A DNA stretch of 64,000 nt from Chloroflexota bacterium. Its GTDB lineage: Bacteria > Chloroflexota > Anaerolineae > Aggregatilineales > J027. The notes under the pieces are model-generated. The model searched no databases, had not been told where the DNA came from, and worked only from the letters and a program-made list of their open reading frames with translations. Where the stretch lies: positions 1-64,000 of the forward strand of contig JABFGB010000019.1 in NCBI GenBank assembly GCA_013112715.1, read 5' to 3'. The position numbers and the translations under genes were made by a program. Shown here piece after piece: positions 52,223 through 60,386 of this stretch (position 1 is the first letter of the stretch; each line of letters begins with the position of its first letter).

Positions 52223-52774
52223 CTAATTCTTCTTACTGTCCTGTTCGGGTATCACCTTAGAATCTGCCGAAACGGTAGCACTCGACTGTTTTTTTGCATC
52301 TTCCTCAATCATTTTAAGGAGGGATAAGGTTGCCATTGCAAAACTCCGGCTACGCTTGCTGATGATCCCTACACATTGCCCCTGTGTGGTTACGACCAAA
52401 AGTTGGCCGGGGCTTTCTTCCGCCTGTTGTAAGGCGGCGGCTGTCGTTATGGTGCTTTTATCAACAATCCGGCTGTGAATGACACCGGGGTTAAGTTGCC
52501 AACTATCCGCTTGCTGCAAGGCCTCTGGCAAATCGGCAAGGCAGGTATCCATCGTAATTTCTGATTGGTTCAGTAGGTCACGCAGTTGTTCAAAGGGAAT
52601 GGCTGCAAATCGAGAACCTTCGTGTTCAATGACCAACCACCACCACTCGCGGGGTGTGCCCCAACGAGTTGCGCCTCGACTCCATTCATATAGGGCATGG
52701 CGGACTGTTTGGTGAGCGGCTACCAAAATGTAGGCATTACCATCAGCGTAAAGCCGATCCTCTGAAATGGGCAT
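52223..52774 (-). CDS. Hypothetical protein with CBS-like C-terminal segment
   Basis: About 183 residues from the ATG at 52774, which has GAGG eight bases upstream. An earlier ATG at 52828 lacks a site. The N-terminal region (YILVAAHQTVRHALYEWS, then WWWLVIEHEGSRFAAIPF) and a later piece (ALQQAEESPGQLLVVTTQG) with VGIISKRSR resemble a CBS-domain half, but the match is weak. The tail is Lys/Ser-rich. No function is assigned. It lies upstream of the sensory operon on the same strand. Confidence 0.55.
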   Translation of the reverse strand: MPISEDRLYADGNAYILVAAHQTVRHALYEWSRGATRWGTPREWWWLVIEHEGSRFAAIPFEQLRDLLNQSEITMDTCLADLPEALQQADSWQLNPGVIHSRIVDKSTITTAAALQQAEESPGQLLVVTTQGQCVGIISKRSRSFAMATLSLLKMIEEDAKKQSSATVSADSKVIPEQDSKKN

Positions 52775-52899
52775 ATCGTTGTACCTCGATTTTTTGGTAA
52801 TTCCTAAGGCCATAATAACATGCTGCATTCAGTTCGCCAACTCCATGAATAAATTATAAATTTATTGTGAATTAATTTTAAATATATTCTTCTCCATGC

Positions 52900-52905
52900 T
52901 ATGAT
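52900..52905 (+). promoter_or_regulatory. Extended -10 promoter for the orphan gene
   Basis: TGC-TATGAT with -10 at 52900-52905 has TTTAAA 17 bases upstream (52877-52882). A start near 52912 excludes the ATG at 52901 and supports the ATG at 52946. Confidence 0.45.
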
Positions 52906-52945
52906 GAAACTAGTATCAAGTTTGCGGCGCTCAAGGGGCGAGGTT

Positions 52946-53596
52946 ATGAATACCATCGTGGATAATTCGCAGAATGCAGTGGTCAAAGCGCGGGGTTTTA
53001 TTACCGAAACCCGTTCAAAAATGGAGCAACTGGTCTTGGACTTTGCCGATGGCAAGTTGAACCGCGAACAATTCCATGTCATCTATGAACGCTATCAATC
53101 GCAGATCAATGGTGTAAAACTGCTACTCGCCGAGGCTGACCCTACCAGTTGGACAGAAATCTTGGATGGCGAAAAAACGCAGATGATTCGCAAGCGCCTC
53201 CAAGCCAAAGCTGTGGGGATGATTATCTATCACAACCGTACCAGTGCTTGTATCGAGACGTTGGGTGAAATTACCGCCGAACGTGCCAAAGTCAAAGCCC
53301 TTCTGGAAACATTGATTGACCAAATTAAGAAAAGGACATTCAATCAAAATCAAGATTATCCAATCATGGTGGTAGAGGTCGCGGCTAAGTGCTGGATATT
53401 CATCGCACGTGGTCAAATTGCCACCATTGTCACCGAATTTAATGGCGAACCAACCACTGACCAAGAAGATACCCTCATTGCTCTGTTGCATGATTTTGAG
53501 CGTGCCAACGCTGAAATCTTGAAGCGTAATGAGACACGAGCAGACCATTTGGCAATGCCCTTCCAAGTATTTGTGCAGCGTGCCAGAAAAGGGTAG
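52946..53596 (+). CDS. Hypothetical alpha-helical protein
   Basis: About 216 residues from the ATG at 52946 (AGGGG seven bases upstream). Earlier ATGs at 52901 and 52904 overlap the likely -10 element. The first 120 residues are predicted helical (KMEQLVLDFADGKLNREQF, AERAKVKALLETLIDQI). The C-terminal half has a beta-rich start (MVVEVAAKCWIFIARGQIA) and a helical end. No domain is recognised. It is followed by a lipoprotein gene 39 bases later and may form a two-gene unit with it. Confidence 0.6.
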   Translation: MNTIVDNSQNAVVKARGFITETRSKMEQLVLDFADGKLNREQFHVIYERYQSQINGVKLLLAEADPTSWTEILDGEKTQMIRKRLQAKAVGMIIYHNRTSACIETLGEITAERAKVKALLETLIDQIKKRTFNQNQDYPIMVVEVAAKCWIFIARGQIATIVTEFNGEPTTDQEDTLIALLHDFERANAEILKRNETRADHLAMPFQVFVQRARKG

Positions 53597-53635
53597 GATG
53601 GTAGCGTTAATTTTGTGTGAAACAAGGGGTCACGC

Positions 53636-54235
53636 ATGAATTCCAGACGCTATTATTATCCTCTTTTGTGGTTTGTTCTCTTGGTCGTGGCCTCTTTTAT
53701 TTTGAGCGCCTGTGGGGATGACAAAGACGATAACAAAACAGATGATTCCTCTGGCAACGCTACCTCAGCAATACCTGCTACTCCCACATTTTGGCCGCAA
53801 CCCACACGCACGGCTGTTGATCCCGGCCCCTATTTTTCACCGGGAAAGCCATTCCCAACAGAAGACCCTAATACCTACTCTGGCCCTGAGCAGGTAGGTA
53901 AATTTCAGCGGACTTCAGTGAGCGGGCAAGCGAATACAGCGGCTGGCGTTACTGGCGTCTACACCGATTCGGGCGACGCAACCATTATCTTGAATATTTA
54001 TTATATGATTGATAAACCAAGTGCGGTGGCATTTGTGGAGCAGATGGGGACAAGCGCACGTCTGACCACGCCCCCAGAATTTTTGCTCTTGGATGAGAAC
54101 ACCAGTTATACACTGTATGAACTACCCGATGGGCGGGTTGTTTATGCGTGGACGCGCGAACAATGGATTTTTGTCGCAACTAGCACACAGGGTCGCCCAT
54201 CTTTGGACGCTTTTATGCGTGATTTTCCGTACTAG
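53636..54235 (+). CDS. Lipoprotein with Pro/Thr-rich linker
   Basis: A 199-residue lipoprotein (FVLLVVASFILSAC lipobox) with an Asp/Lys-rich then Thr/Pro-rich linker of about 65 residues. A compact domain follows, starting VGKFQRTSVSGQANTAAGV and ending with aromatic-rich beta segments (YTLYELPDGRVVYAWTREQ). No family is recognised. It ends four bases from the convergent CpaE-like gene. Confidence 0.65.
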   Translation: MNSRRYYYPLLWFVLLVVASFILSACGDDKDDNKTDDSSGNATSAIPATPTFWPQPTRTAVDPGPYFSPGKPFPTEDPNTYSGPEQVGKFQRTSVSGQANTAAGVTGVYTDSGDATIILNIYYMIDKPSAVAFVEQMGTSARLTTPPEFLLLDENTSYTLYELPDGRVVYAWTREQWIFVATSTQGRPSLDAFMRDFPY

Positions 54236-54238
54236 GCC

Positions 54239-55462
54239 TTATCCAAAGCGGCCCTTACGAGGCTTGGGTTTATCGGCAGTAACGGCTTCTTCAACCTCCG
54301 CTGAAGTCAGCATTTTCTTGATTTCTTCGCCTAACTGCTGAAGTTCGCGGCCCGGAGATTGACGGGGGTTAACAATCACGGGCACACCCCGATTGAGGGA
54401 TTCCAAAAACGGTTTTTCAAGAGCAGGAATCACACCCTTAATGGGCAAGCGCAAACTACGACTGATATCCTCCGGGTTGAGCGCTCCCGATTTCTTATCC
54501 ACCGGAATCTTGTTCATGACAAAGACCAGTTTTTCCTTGTCAAAATCTGGGCTTTGATCAAAGAGTTCCATGATTAATTTTATGTTCTTGACGGAAGGCA
54601 ATGTTGGGACACCTACGATTACGGCCACATCCGCCAGTTCAAGCAATCCTATTGTGACGCCATCCAAATGGGTTGACGTATCCACTACCACATATTTAAA
54701 TTGATTGGCAAGAATTTGGACAATCTGGAGAAAGCGTTCAGATGTAACCTCTGAGGCATCTTCAGGGCCACGCGGTGCTGCCAAAATTCGCAAACCACTG
54801 CCATGTGTCATTAAGACATTTTCAACCAAATCAGGGTCAATCTCGCCCGACGCCTGTACTAATGTGATGATATTGCGTTCCGTTCTCACATCAAGATGCA
54901 CCGCCGCATCACCAAATTGCAAATTCCCATCGACCAAGACAGTACGATCTTGCTGGCTTAATAGGCAACCCGCAATATTAACCGCCACCGTCGTTACACC
55001 CGAACCCCCTTGGGGGCTGTAAACGACGATAATATGGCCGCTGCTTGTCTGACCAGTATCGGTTTGGGCTGGCCCCGCCACAATTTTTGGACGACGATCA
55101 TAGGCATTACGGACAGTGGCATAGAGTTCATCGGCGGATGGAGGTTTGGGCAAAAAATCTACTGCACCTGCTTGCATAGCCCGTCGCATATAGTCACGGT
55201 CACTCTGCACCGAGATCATGACAATCGAGCACGCCACCAGTTTAGTAATTTCCTCCGTTGCCGAAAGGCCATCCATATCCGGCATATTGATGTCCATCAA
55301 AATGACATCAGGTTTCATCATTTGGGCTTTGGCAATGGCCTCAGACCCCGTTCCGGCAAAACCAATAACATCCATATCTGGCTCGAAAGAGAGCAGCCGT
55401 GCCAATCCTTTTTGGCTGGTTTCAACATCATCTACAATCATAATACGAATCTTATCAGGCAT
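54239..55462 (-). CDS. Receiver-MinD fusion (CpaE/TadZ-like) protein
   Basis: About 407 residues. The N-terminal receiver domain has an acidic pocket (IMIVDD), the phospho-acceptor Asp in VILMDINMPDMDG and a KPPSADEL loop (Lys, expected switch region). The second domain is a MinD/ParA-like ATPase with the deviant Walker A YSPQGGSGVTTVA, where Val-Thr replaces the usual Lys-Thr. A VLVDGNLQFGDAAVHLD segment follows, as in CpaE/TadZ pilus-localisation proteins. The ATG at 55462 has AGGAGG seven bases upstream. No pilus genes are nearby. An upstream kinase could be the giant sensor, but this is speculative. Confidence 0.88.
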   Translation of the reverse strand: MPDKIRIMIVDDVETSQKGLARLLSFEPDMDVIGFAGTGSEAIAKAQMMKPDVILMDINMPDMDGLSATEEITKLVACSIVMISVQSDRDYMRRAMQAGAVDFLPKPPSADELYATVRNAYDRRPKIVAGPAQTDTGQTSSGHIIVVYSPQGGSGVTTVAVNIAGCLLSQQDRTVLVDGNLQFGDAAVHLDVRTERNIITLVQASGEIDPDLVENVLMTHGSGLRILAAPRGPEDASEVTSERFLQIVQILANQFKYVVVDTSTHLDGVTIGLLELADVAVIVGVPTLPSVKNIKLIMELFDQSPDFDKEKLVFVMNKIPVDKKSGALNPEDISRSLRLPIKGVIPALEKPFLESLNRGVPVIVNPRQSPGRELQQLGEEIKKMLTSAEVEEAVTADKPKPRKGRFG

Positions 55463-55574
55463 GGCATGGCCTCCTGCTGAATGGTCTATCACACGCATAC
55501 AAATTCTAAACAACTGTAGGGAAATTTGGGATAGGACGCAAGTAACATTCGAAGGAATTCAGCACTAGAAGCCC

Positions 55575-55613
55575 CCTATCCTCAGATCACTGAGCTTTGT
55601 TGCTGAGGGTAGG
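55575..55613. other. Intergenic hairpin
   Basis: CCTATCCTCAG (55575-55585) and CTGAGGGTAGG (55603-55613) make an 11-base stem with one wobble and a 17-base loop, located just past the LysM gene. No T run follows on either strand, so termination is not assured. It could be a processing or stability element. Confidence 0.45.
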
Positions 55614-55663
55614 AATATAGAACGTTGTGTTATGGTGGTTTTAGGACGGCAGTTTACCGAAAA

Positions 55664-56278
55664 TCATGGGGCAGGATTGGCGGCACGGAACACATCAATC
55701 CAATTGCACCAAATGCGATCCGTCTCCACCCAGCCGATGCCGTTCGCGGTGTATTTGGCGGCGACACAGATTTCACGGCCATTCACATACATATATTGTG
55801 TCTGATCAGGTCGGCATTCCAGCCCCAAGATACAGGGACGGAAATAGGGAGTAGCTGTTGGATAAGTTACCGTTGGGTAGGTAGGATAACCGGGATAGGT
55901 CGGATACATGGGGTAAGTTGGATAGGTCGGGTAATTCGTCGTTGGGTAGGTAGGATAGGTGGTCACGGTGACGGGAATAACCACGACGCCGGGATAGGTG
56001 TTGCTTGTGGTCGTGGGATAATAGCTCGTTCCAGTCGGAATACACAACACGGCACCCGCATAAATCAAAGAATAGTTGGTGATACCGTTGACGCTGGCAA
56101 TTACATCCATTGGCACATGGTACGCCAGTGAAATGCGGTAGAGATTTTCACCGGGTTGTACAGTATGCAACACCCCATTACATGTGCCACTGGCTTGAGC
56201 AGGCGAATGATGAGCAGGGAATAGGGCGAGGACAGCTAGGCAAATAATAACGGCAAGAATCAGTTTTCTGATACGCAT
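55664..56278 (-). CDS. LysM protein with Tyr-Pro-Thr repeat
   Basis: A 204-residue secreted protein with a signal peptide (AVIICLAVLALFPAHHSPAQA) and one LysM domain (about 36-83; HTVQPGENLYRISLAYHV, IYAGAVLCIP) that binds N-acetylglucosamine chains in peptidoglycan. A Pro/Tyr/Thr-rich region follows (about 85-143) with a repeated TYP/YPTYP unit and no Lys or Arg. The C-terminal domain has four cysteines (CILGLEC, REICVA, RIWCNW) that could pair. An AGGAGG site precedes the ATG. A wall-associated adhesin or matrix role is inferred. Confidence 0.82.
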   Translation of the reverse strand: MRIRKLILAVIICLAVLALFPAHHSPAQASGTCNGVLHTVQPGENLYRISLAYHVPMDVIASVNGITNYSLIYAGAVLCIPTGTSYYPTTTSNTYPGVVVIPVTVTTYPTYPTTNYPTYPTYPMYPTYPGYPTYPTVTYPTATPYFRPCILGLECRPDQTQYMYVNGREICVAAKYTANGIGWVETDRIWCNWIDVFRAANPAP

Positions 56279-56310
56279 AACGTCCTCCTGAGAAGTTTAT
56301 CTTAATTTTC

Positions 56311-56316
56311 ATTATA
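56311..56316 (-). promoter_or_regulatory. Possible -10 for the LysM gene
   Basis: On the minus strand TATAAT (56316-56311) lies 33 bases before the ATG. No clear -35 is seen. Confidence 0.35.
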
Positions 56317-56409
56317 TAGAGGGTGGAGGGCTTTGATGCTGGAAAAAAGGCGAAGGAGTCATTTTCGTATGAATTTAGAACGACTTTTTAACGCATTGGT
56401 AACACAAAC

Positions 56410-56439
56410 TGGGGAAGCATCCAACCGAGAACTTCCCCA
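56410..56439 (-). terminator. Terminator after the M32 carboxypeptidase gene
   Basis: On the minus strand TGGGGAAG pairs with CTTCCCCA (56439-56432 with 56417-56410) across a 14-base loop, followed by GTTTGTGTT. The T run is interrupted. Confidence 0.55.
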
Positions 56440-56451
56440 TTGAGAACTTGC

Positions 56452-57981
56452 TTACATCTTCAGATGGTAAATTTCACCATATTTGGAGTATAGGTAATTC
56501 ACAAGAGGCTGAACATCCAAACTGCCACCCGTGACCCGCTGAATTAATTCAGGGGCATTATATTTGCTGCCGTGTTGGTAGATATTGTCCCGCAGCCAAC
56601 CATACAAGGTGTCGAATTTTCCCTGTGCAATTTCGGTGGGGATTTCAGGATGGGCTTTCAGAGCCGTTTGATAGAACTGTGCTCCCAAAATATTGCCGAG
56701 GGTATACCCTTGAAAGACCCCGCCAATCAATCCGGCAAACCAATGGACATCTTGCATGACACCATCTTTATTATCAGGCGGGGTAACACCCAAATCCGCC
56801 TGATAACGGGCATTCCAAGCCTCTGGTAAATCTTTAACAGACAGTTTGCCTTCGAGAAGAGCCAATTCAAAGTCGAAACGCACCATGATATGCAGGTTAT
56901 AGGTCACTTCATCAGCCTTAACGCGAATCAGAGATGACTCGACTTTATTGATGGCTCGATAGAATTTCTCCAGCGAGATATTTTTCAGTTGGTCGGGGAA
57001 AATGCTCTGCAATTGGGAATAATAATGCTCCCAAAAGGCATGGCTGCGCCCCACAATATTTTCCCATGTGCGTGATTGGCTTTCATGCACCCCGGCGGAT
57101 GTACCACCCCCCAACGGCGTGGCGTCAAATTCCACATTGATGCCCTGCTCATACATCCCATGTCCAGCTTCGTGAAAGGTCGCAAAAACGCCATCGCCCA
57201 GATGATTATCATCCACACGGGTCGTAATACGCACATCACCTGCCGAAAAACGGGTGGCAAAGGGGTGATGGGTTGGGTCTTGGCGTCCACGCTGAAAATC
57301 GTAGCCAAATTTCTGAATGACCTCTCGAGCAAAGGCCATTTGTTTATCGCCGGGGAAAGATTGATAGAGGAATGAATCGTCTACGGGTTCACACTCACTA
57401 ATGGCTTTCACCAATGGCACAAGGGCGGCGCGTAACTCCGCAAAAACGCCCTGTACTGTGTCTACCCGCATTCCATAATCCGGCAAATCAATCAGTGCAT
57501 CCATAATATGCTGATAACTGCTGTCCAACGGTTGTAAATATTCAGCATAGCGGCGGCTGTAATCGAGCGTTTTTTCCAGATTATCGCGTACTGCTGCAAA
57601 GTTATTTTCGGGTCGCGCCGAGGCCCATGTTTGATACGCCATGACGGTATGATTCGATACTTCTTCGACAAAGGCGGGCGGAATAAGGGTAGCAATTTGA
57701 TAGTTGCGACGGGTGACACGGATGAAACCGGCCTCGTCGGAATCATAGGCAAGGCTTTCCTCATAAGGCCGCAGTTCATCCAGCAGCTTGCCAATAGCCG
57801 GATCCGTCAATTTTTCTTGGGCCAATTTGCCAAGTGTGCCCAATTGACGGGCACGAGCGGCAGCCCCCCCGGGTGGCATATATGTGGCCTGATCCCAGCC
57901 TAAAACAGCGGATACACTATTTAAATCATAATATTCGGCAAGGCGCTTTTTAAGTTCCTTAAATTGGGCGGGTGCTTCCAC
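56452..57981 (-). CDS. M32-family metallocarboxypeptidase (Taq type)
   Basis: A 509-residue zinc carboxypeptidase, the usual length for carboxypeptidase Taq/Pfu (about 500). The active-site motif is FHEAGHGMYEQG near 267, with zinc ligands His268 and His272 and catalytic Glu269. The third ligand is in the later helical part (GTSAGVHESQSRTWEN, near 293). DVRITTRVDD and PLVNYLYSKYGE are family signatures. The start is GTG with AAGGAA five bases upstream. It removes C-terminal amino acids in the cytoplasm and is common in thermophilic bacteria. Confidence 0.95.
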   Translation of the reverse strand: MEAPAQFKELKKRLAEYYDLNSVSAVLGWDQATYMPPGGAAARARQLGTLGKLAQEKLTDPAIGKLLDELRPYEESLAYDSDEAGFIRVTRRNYQIATLIPPAFVEEVSNHTVMAYQTWASARPENNFAAVRDNLEKTLDYSRRYAEYLQPLDSSYQHIMDALIDLPDYGMRVDTVQGVFAELRAALVPLVKAISECEPVDDSFLYQSFPGDKQMAFAREVIQKFGYDFQRGRQDPTHHPFATRFSAGDVRITTRVDDNHLGDGVFATFHEAGHGMYEQGINVEFDATPLGGGTSAGVHESQSRTWENIVGRSHAFWEHYYSQLQSIFPDQLKNISLEKFYRAINKVESSLIRVKADEVTYNLHIMVRFDFELALLEGKLSVKDLPEAWNARYQADLGVTPPDNKDGVMQDVHWFAGLIGGVFQGYTLGNILGAQFYQTALKAHPEIPTEIAQGKFDTLYGWLRDNIYQHGSKYNAPELIQRVTGGSLDVQPLVNYLYSKYGEIYHLKM

Positions 57982-58055
57982 AAACGTTCCTTTCTAACTG
58001 GTGGCAGTACGGGGTAATTACCCTCATTCTGCGCTTGGGATCAATAAATTGGAGA

Positions 58056-58676
58056 CTAAATCTGGGGTTTGGGACGCGGCATCTCAAACAGATCATAGGT
58101 ATGAGAATAACCCGCCCCGGCCAGACGTCCAATCGGCTGCATTTTTAGAGTGTCAATTTTAAAATCGGGAATATACACCTCATCGGCAATGTGCATGACC
58201 AAAATTTCACCGATGACCAACCAGCCCCCACCTACATTTTCGCTGATCGTGACAATTTGGGAAAGTTTACATTCCATACTAACCGGACTTTCAGCAACAC
58301 GCGGCGGTTGCACAATGCTACTCGACAGCGGCGTGACCCCGGCTAATGCAAATTCGTCTACCTCATGAGGTAGGTCGGTGCTGGTAATGTTCATCGCCTC
58401 TGCTACTGATTCGGACACCACATTAATCACAAATTCACCCGTCTGGCGGATATTGCGCAGAGTATCTTTTTCGCCGCTTGTGGAAGCCCGTACCCCCGGA
58501 CAAAACACAATCGTCGGCGGCTCGGAACACACAGCGGTAAAAAAGCTAAACGGTGCAAGATTCCGTACCCCATCGGCACTGAGGGTACTCACCCATGCGA
58601 TGGGGCGGGGTTGAATGGTGCCAATCATCAATTTATAGCGATCTGGATGTTTTAGATCAGCGAAATGAAATTCCAT
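58056..58676 (-). CDS. Flavin reductase-like (DIM6/NTAB) protein
   Basis: About 206 residues. The FMN-binding split-barrel signature is visible as TIQPRPIAWVSTLSADGVRNLAPFSFF, shown here in two parts: PRPIAWVSTLSADG and LAPFSFFTAVCSEPP. The family includes flavin reductases and FMN-dependent oxidoreductases. The ATG at 58676 overlaps the homogentisate dioxygenase stop (TGATG), so translation is coupled. A longer start at 58691 lies inside that gene. It may supply reduced flavin to an aromatic hydroxylase elsewhere, or be an unrelated FMN enzyme. Confidence 0.85.
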   Translation of the reverse strand: MEFHFADLKHPDRYKLMIGTIQPRPIAWVSTLSADGVRNLAPFSFFTAVCSEPPTIVFCPGVRASTSGEKDTLRNIRQTGEFVINVVSESVAEAMNITSTDLPHEVDEFALAGVTPLSSSIVQPPRVAESPVSMECKLSQIVTISENVGGGWLVIGEILVMHIADEVYIPDFKIDTLKMQPIGRLAGAGYSHTYDLFEMPRPKPQI

Positions 58677-59833
58677 CAATGGTTTACCCAACTGGTTGCA
58701 TAGGCTGGATCATCAAATTCTAGGGCATCTTGAGCCACATGCAAAGAACGGAACGTGTCAATCATCACTGCTAATTCTTCGGTGCGCTCTTTGCCAATAC
58801 TGGCTTCTGTCGTACCCGGATGGGGACCATGTGGCAGGCCAGAGGGGTGCAGAGTAAAACTCCCACGCGCAACTCCCTTACGGCTCATAAAATTACCCTC
58901 CACATAATATAACACCTCATCGCTTTGAACGTTGGCATGATTATAGGGGGCAGGAATCGCTAGTGGGTGATAATCGAACAGGCGTGGCACAAAGGAACAT
59001 ACCACAAAATTATGCCCTTCCCATGTTTGATGGACAGGCGGCGGTTGATGGACACGTCCGGTAATCGGCTCAAAATCGGCGATATTGAATGCGTAGGGAT
59101 AGAGATAGCCGTCCCAACCGACCACATCAAATGGATGGTGGTCTAAAATATGACGATGGAGTGCATCACGGGCTTTGACGCGGACTTCAAATTCCCCCTT
59201 TTCATCATGGGTTTCCAACTCCTGTGGTGGACGAAAATCGCGTTCACAGAAGGGGGAGTGTTCTAATAACTGCCCAAATTGATTGCGATAGCGGTGAGGT
59301 GTTACAATCGGCGTGGGAGATTCGACCACTAAAAAGCGGTGCTGATCGCCGTTTAACTCCATACGCCACGTCACATTAAAGGGAATAATCAGATAGTCCC
59401 CCGGTTCAAACGCGATATTGCCAAGATTGGTCTTGAGCATCCCTGTGCCATCATGCACAAAGTACATTTCATACGCCTGCCCATTGCGATAGTAGTAGGA
59501 CATAGACTGGGTAGGCAGAGCCAAGCCAATGGTGACATCGTGGTTGCCCAGCATAACCCGCCGTCCCGAAATTACATCTCCCCCGCGCGGAAAATGAGTG
59601 GTCAAGAGATGACGATGACGCAGTGGCCCAAACTCGGTGTAGTGGGGCGTCATATCGGCTAGTTTTTCAGTGCTTAGAAGCTGTGTAGGGTGATAATGAT
59701 GATATGCGATGGACTGCATTCCCGAAAACCCTTCCAATCCCATCAGTTCTTCACGGTAAAGTTCACCGTTAGGTCGGCGGAACTGGGTATGGCGTTTATG
59801 GGGAATTTCTCCAAGCCGATAGTAAAAGGGCAT
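58676..59833 (-). CDS. Homogentisate 1,2-dioxygenase family protein
   Basis: A 385-residue cupin. The start MPFYYRLGEIPHKRHTQFR is diagnostic of the HmgA family, whose members open the ring of homogentisate in tyrosine breakdown. The Fe-binding region reads YNHANVQSDEVLYYV with HPSGLPHGPHPG after it. It is shorter than the human enzyme (445). The frame runs back through tRNA-Gly, so the ATG at 59833 is chosen. A TATAAT at 59909-59904 fits a separate promoter. It is translationally coupled to the flavin reductase-like gene. Confidence 0.88.
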   Translation of the reverse strand: MPFYYRLGEIPHKRHTQFRRPNGELYREELMGLEGFSGMQSIAYHHYHPTQLLSTEKLADMTPHYTEFGPLRHRHLLTTHFPRGGDVISGRRVMLGNHDVTIGLALPTQSMSYYYRNGQAYEMYFVHDGTGMLKTNLGNIAFEPGDYLIIPFNVTWRMELNGDQHRFLVVESPTPIVTPHRYRNQFGQLLEHSPFCERDFRPPQELETHDEKGEFEVRVKARDALHRHILDHHPFDVVGWDGYLYPYAFNIADFEPITGRVHQPPPVHQTWEGHNFVVCSFVPRLFDYHPLAIPAPYNHANVQSDEVLYYVEGNFMSRKGVARGSFTLHPSGLPHGPHPGTTEASIGKERTEELAVMIDTFRSLHVAQDALEFDDPAYATSWVNH

Positions 59834-59903
59834 CCTTAAAAATCTCCCGCCAAAAGTGGCCTTTGTCTTAAAGAGTTTAAGAAAAACCAACTCTGAACGG
59901 CGG

Positions 59904-59909
59904 ATTATA
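59904..59909 (-). promoter_or_regulatory. -10 for the homogentisate dioxygenase operon
   Basis: On the minus strand TATAAT lies at 59909-59904, 71 bases before the ATG and after the tRNA-Gly terminator. The best -35 (TTTCAT) is weak. Confidence 0.45.
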
Positions 59910-59944
59910 TCGTCTTTTGGAGGGGGATGAAATTTGGTGGATTG

Positions 59945-59980
59945 GGAAAATAAAAATGATCCTCCAACAGGAAGATCATT
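59945..59980 (-). terminator. Terminator after tRNA-Gly
   Basis: On the minus strand AATGATCTTCC pairs with GGAGGATCATT (59980-59970 with 59965-59955, one mismatch) around a four-base loop, then TTTATTTTC. Confidence 0.88.
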
Positions 59981-59986
59981 TATGTA

Positions 59987-60057
59987 AGCGGGCAACGAGA
60001 TTCGAACTCGTGACAAGAGCTTGGAAGGCTATTGTGTTACCACTACACCATACCCGC
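59987..60057 (-). tRNA. tRNA-Gly (UCC anticodon)
   Basis: A 71-base cloverleaf. The acceptor stem GCGGGTA/TGCCCGC has seven pairs including one G-U. The D arm loop is GTAGTGGTAA, the anticodon loop CTTCCAA reads TCC, and the T arm is ACGAG TTCGAAT CTCGT. The discriminator is T and CCA is not encoded. A strong terminator follows 10 bases downstream. Confidence 0.95.
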
Positions 60058-60167
60058 ACATCATGTGTAGTAATGTTACCACGCTTCATGCAAAGTTTCC
60101 AGATGGATTTCAGTATTTTGTTAGGGTGAGATTATGCCTATTTCACCAAACCTTAATGAGCCTACCC

Positions 60168-60197
60168 TTTACAAACCCTCGTGGCCCATGATATAAA
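60168..60197 (+). promoter_or_regulatory. Promoter of the candidate structured RNA
   Basis: TTTACA (60168-60173) and TATAAA (60192-60197) are 18 bases apart, with a TG one base before the -10 (extended -10, TGA). The predicted start is about 60204. Confidence 0.6.
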
Positions 60198-60203
60198 CGA
60201 CAG

Positions 60204-60372
60204 TAACCTGCTGTGTGCGTGATGTCGCAACACGTTTTGGACCAACACCCTGACATATGGGGGTCTAAATCGCGGGAATAATGTCCGACTTCGGTCACGA
60301 CAGAGTTGCCGGCGCGATCCCCGACCTGCGAAAGCAGGTTCAAAACCACGCGATCACACGGCATGGCGGGTA
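60204..60372 (+). ncRNA. Candidate structured RNA, possibly 6S RNA (ssrS)
   Basis: A non-coding stretch of about 170 bases between tRNA-Gly and tRNA-Pro, with a promoter at 60168-60197. It folds on itself. A terminal stem (60209-60217 with 60355-60363, nine pairs) continues with CGTG/CACG. A GAAA-capped hairpin lies at 60324-60339. A long apical arm has ATCGCG/CGCGAT (60269-60274, 60313-60318), GGGG/CCCC and inner TGTC/GACA. A closing stem, a central region with a side hairpin and a long apical arm recall 6S RNA in size and layout. No family-specific sequence was recognised, so the family is an inference. Boundaries are estimates. Confidence 0.45.
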
Positions 60373-60386
60373 GCAATTATCTCCAA

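Noticed and set aside
55850..55965. Short tandem DNA repeats suggestive of CRISPR
   Set aside because: They encode the Tyr-Pro-Thr repeat of the LysM protein in frame. There are no spacers of even length and no cas genes.
59834..60016. N-terminal extension of the homogentisate dioxygenase frame
   Set aside because: It runs into tRNA-Gly and its terminator and has no family similarity. The ATG at 59833 matches the family start.
60143..60376. A 77-codon minus-strand frame in the tRNA intergenic region
   Set aside because: It has no ribosome site and overlaps the strongly base-paired candidate RNA. The peptide resembles nothing known.
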